Source: Spirodela intermedia (lineage: Eukaryota; Streptophyta; Magnoliopsida; Alismatales; Araceae). From it: a DNA stretch of 64,000 nucleotides. Below are positions 60,757 to 64,000 of this stretch, in pieces. The stretch lies in assembly GCA_902729315.2 (NCBI GenBank), contig LR746269.1:6720231-6784230 (forward strand). The letters run 5' to 3'. The notes beneath the pieces were generated by a model that was given only the letters and a program-made list of their open reading frames with translations, was not told the origin of the DNA and ran no database searches. A program made the translations under genes and the position numbers. Each line of letters opens with the position of its first letter. Within the stretch, counting starts at the first letter, position 1.

Positions 60757-62771
60757 CGTCCCGCAGCGCCCCCCCGGATCGCATATCATTAGCAAGGAGG
60801 ACAGAAGCAAGCACAAGGAGGCGGGGGAGGAGACAAAGCGGCGGAAGCGGAGGGGACAACCATGCGAGAGAAGAGAGAGAATATAGAGAGAGAAGAGAGA
60901 CGGGGGGCGGAGGTGAGAGAGAAAGCTTCAACCTTCCCGGCGGAAATGGCGGAACTCCCAACTGGCAGAGCCCGGCGGACCTGTCACCCGCCAGCGAGGA
61001 ATCCAAGTCACTTTTCCCAAATTATTTTTCTACCCCAGTTCTTTCCACTATCTACACAATCACCACCACTTGGATCATAAGAACACTGAACTTCAAGGGG
61101 TAATTTTCGTAACTTTATTCAAATTTGGGGGTATATTACTGCGACCCGCGTACCCGTTACCGACGGCAGCCGGTGAAACTCGATGAATGTCCTCCAGCAT
61201 GTGGGCCTCGCACTCAGTGTTTGCTTTCGAGCATAAAATAGAACACCCCACGCGTCCTAACTGAAGAGGCGACACGTAATCTTGTCCAAAAGCAAACCGC
61301 AAAAAGACAGGATGACAAAAAGCTGACACGTACCCTTTTCATCAAAATCACGTTCACCGTTGACTCGGGGGTACAAAAACGCTTTGCCTTGACGTTTGGA
61401 AGCGATTCGGGAACTGCAGTAGTCCGATCATCGTGATCGAGATCGACGGTGTCCAGCGTACGCCGCCTTTTTAGTTGAAATATTTTTTAAAGTCCTCATT
61501 TATGACGCTGCTTTTATTCTCATATTCCTGTATTAAATACATTTAATAAACTCCTATTTTTTATTTCCCATGGTCCAATATAAGTTAAGCCCCGTAATAT
61601 AATTGCATTATCATTTATTTTTTTTATCTTTGAATTTTATCATTCTTGAACATCTTGCAACGAGATAAACTAAGAGTATTTAATTTACTAAATATTTTAT
61701 TTGTTTAAAAACGAATACTAATTTATTGACCAGAATAAATATATTAAGAGCCCCGAAGCTACTCAAGAACCTGCCCAAAATATATAATTATTGGTATCAC
61801 CTTAAACTTCTGTTCTTGCTAAACAAGCTATTATTTTATTGCATCTAGCACCCCAAAATATTGTAAATACATTCCTTACCTAAGCTCGTCATGCCAAACT
61901 TCGGATAATCTACTACAACTAGGTATAAACACAATATAAAGTTATTGTGGTAGCACTTTGCCTTCGATTGCCATCATATGGGTCCAGCTTACTATATCAA
62001 CAACAAGCAATATAATATGTTAAAAACTTTGACATATTGATAATATAATATACGTGTCTTGAACGTGATAAAAAATAATGAATATCGAAAATAGTGTATA
62101 TATTTTTATAATAAAGAATAAAACTTACACACGATGAAAATATTAAAATTATTTTTAAAGAAATCGACACAAACAAAACTTTATTTATTTATTTTTAAAA
62201 TTAAATGCCGAATTTAGAATCGTCTGGCTTCACGTAACGGATCCCGACGCCGGATTGCGGGTCCGTTACTATCCACGTAATTCTGGATCCGAATAGCCGC
62301 TTTCGCCCGTGAGACGAGGTTCAGCGGTCTGATTAAACCCTAGCCCTCCTCGCCGAAAACTTCCTCTCTGCGGCTTCTCTTTGAAGCTCGAACCCTAGCG
62401 GACGAGGAGGATTGGTGCTCTCATCCAGGGGTCATCGTCTTCGGGGGCTGTCGTTCTCCGCAGAGGTAAGCTCTTGCATCGTAATTCCTGATTCTTTTCT
62501 CTCTCTCAACCCTCGGCCCTCTCCGATGGGGTTCAGTCATGCGCAGTTCACGAGCGCAATAGGTAATGGGGACGGAGGTTGCCGAGTTGCCCCTGTCGTT
62601 CCCGTTCGTCGCCGTCTCCCCTTCCCTATATTACCCTCGGTGCGGAGCTCAGATCCGCGCGGAGCCTGATGCCCCCATTCCCCGTGTTTTCTCCCCTGCC
62701 CACCCGAGACTCCTCCCGTTGGAATGCGATCGTGCCAACCTGATTGTTTGTTTGATTAATTCATTAGGAAG
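60757..62771. other. Divergent intergenic region between the CDF-like and NIFK-like genes
   Basis: The first 300 bases are the GC-rich leader of the CDF-like gene. AT-rich DNA fills 61480-62220. From about 62330 a GC-rich leader belongs to the NIFK-like gene, probably with a 5'-UTR intron: a donor ag|gtaagc at about 62466 and an acceptor attag at 62763-62767 fit. No other gene is supported. Confidence 0.55.
62335..62342 (+). promoter_or_regulatory. Telo-box upstream of the NIFK-like gene
   Basis: A perfect aaacccta lies at 62335-62342, with a second gaaccctag near 62391. Telo-boxes are enriched in promoters of nucleolar and ribosomal genes, matching the product. Confidence 0.55.
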
Positions 62772-63875
62772 ATGGTTACAAAGGCAAAAAAGAGGGCATT
62801 GGCGAAAAAACCAAAGAAGACCAGGCCTACTTTGGCTATTCCTGCCCTTAAAAGTGATTCTTCTGACTTCGTGGTATGTGCTGAGTATTATATTTGAACT
62901 TTTTTTCTCTGTTAATTGCCTCTCATTTCAATTTAACATACTTGCTAATTTCTGTCGATTTGTCAAAGCCCCTAGAAGGAGGCTCAGGAGGAAAAATCCC
63001 CCAACTCTCGGAGCCCCCAGCAACTGCCACAGTTTTGTACGTTGGTCGGATACCCCATGGTTTCTATGAGGACGAAATGGAAGGTTGTTCCCTTAGTCCC
63101 ATTATTGGAGGGAGTGTTGTATCATTGTGAACATTACTTGCCCAACGGTGTCTAGGATCGAATCTCATCGACAGGTCTTACCTGCTTTCAGGGTTTTTTA
63201 AGCAATTTGGGAAAATCAAGAGGATAAGAATCGCAAGAAACAGGAAGGTAGAATCCTATTTTAATTACATATTTTCAAGTTTGCGTTGTTCCTTTTCTTG
63301 AAGAAGCTTGAAATGGAATCAATTGAATGTGCTCAAATCCTTATTTTATGTTGTGATTATCGAGAAAAATATAAAAATTAAGCTGTCTTCGTGATGCCCG
63401 TATTCTGAATGAACACCATTGAAATGATAAAGACAACGTCTAATGTCGTTACAGCATAAAAGATAAAAGGTCTCATTTATTCTGAAAAGCAAACATCATT
63501 TTCACTATTCTTATATCGTGTACTGTGACCTTCCCCGTTCTAGATTCTTTTATTTGTTTTTCTCCTCGAATGTTTGGTGATTGAACGTTATTTTTTTTGG
63601 CACAACTAATTTATTGCCTTCGTCGTCTACAGACGGGAAGGTCAAAGCATTATGGCTTTATTGAGTTTGAAAATCCTGAGGTATGCATTTCCTTTTATGA
63701 TTTTTGTTTATCAGCTGAAATCACGAACTTGTCTCATTTCTGCAAGCTCAAGTTTCCATTACTTTCGGTGATTGTAGGTGGCAAAAGTTGTTGCTGATGA
63801 GATTCACGGTTATCTTCTGTTCGAGCACCAATTGCAAATTAAACCTATTCCACCAGAACGTGTTCATCCAAAGTT
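62772..63875 (+). CDS. NIFK-like nucleolar RRM protein (At5g04600-like), 3' partial
   Basis: Five coding exons are visible: 62772-62873, 62969-63083, 63192-63247, 63633-63680 and 63778-63875. All have GT-AG borders and frame is maintained; the gene runs off the right end. The product starts MVTKAKKRALAKKPKK, a basic nuclear/nucleolar stretch, followed by an RRM: TVLYVGRIPHGFYEDEM (RNP2 region), FFKQFGKIKRIRIARNRKTG, and RSKHYGFIEFENPEVAKVVADEIHGY (RNP1 region). The next segment, LLFEHQLQIKPIPPERVHPKL, is diagnostic for the family of MKI67 FHA domain-interacting nucleolar phosphoprotein (NIFK) and yeast Nop15. These proteins bind pre-rRNA near ITS2 and act in 60S subunit maturation. The C-terminal basic tail lies outside the window. 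Confidence 0.92.
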
Positions 63876-64000
63876 GTATGTACTTATCTTCTTGATGGGA
63901 ATCTTCAGTTCCTTCGTCTTTTTAATATTTCTCACGAATCATTTGTCAGTTGTGAACAAAGTACCGTAAGCAATTCACTTTTACGTTACTCCTTTTTGTT

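Noticed and set aside
1-64000. CRISPR arrays, bacterial operons, tRNA genes, organelle DNA insertions
   Set aside because: None was seen; all signals are those of a plant nuclear genome.

Overview
The window is nuclear DNA of a flowering plant, probably a monocot. The evidence is spliced GT-AG genes, plant-only families (GAUT, NAC, Dof/CDF, NEN), GC-rich first exons, abundant GA/CT microsatellites, decayed Ty1/copia elements and a decayed nuclear 45S rDNA fragment. The monocot assignment rests mainly on the GC-rich coding style and is an inference. There is no operon logic; each gene stands alone.

Layout. A PPR-type protein gene (+, 5' end outside the window) occupies the first 3.3 kb. It is followed by GAUT7 (+, 10 exons, 4855-10485), a pectin-synthesis galacturonosyltransferase subunit; ABCF4/GCN4-like (+, one exon, 13373-15574); and an apyrase (+, 9 exons, 17313-19905). 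From about 19.9 to 34.1 kb there is no intact gene. This AT-rich block holds a mutated rDNA fragment (18S 3' end, ITS1, 5.8S, ITS2, 26S 5' part) that is split by an unidentified 1.75-kb insert and then abuts two truncated Copia retrotransposons lying tail to tail.

Genes resume with a NEN4-like DEDDh exonuclease (-, 6 exons, 34247-36215) and a NAP-type NAC transcription factor (+, 3 exons, 39155-40316) whose upstream region is rich in ACGTG cores. From 40.8 to 46.7 kb there is a 2.7-kb direct segmental duplication with Copia RT debris at its junction. Then come an Ac45/BIG1-like V-ATPase accessory protein (-, 8 exons, 48224-52244), an intron-containing RPL24 pseudogene with its promoter region still recognisable (-, 53677-55416), a short DUF3741/TRM-like protein (+, 57068-57817), a cycling-Dof-factor-like gene (-, 2 exons, 58260-60756) and the 5' part of a NIFK-like nucleolar RRM protein (+, from 62772, cut by the window edge).

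Splice models were built by hand from reading frame, GT/AG signals and remembered family conservation. Every model listed as a CDS keeps frame across all junctions. No new multi-gene system is evident. The most unusual parts are the layered rDNA/retrotransposon block, the RPL24 pseudogene and the repeated habit of local tandem duplication of non-coding DNA.
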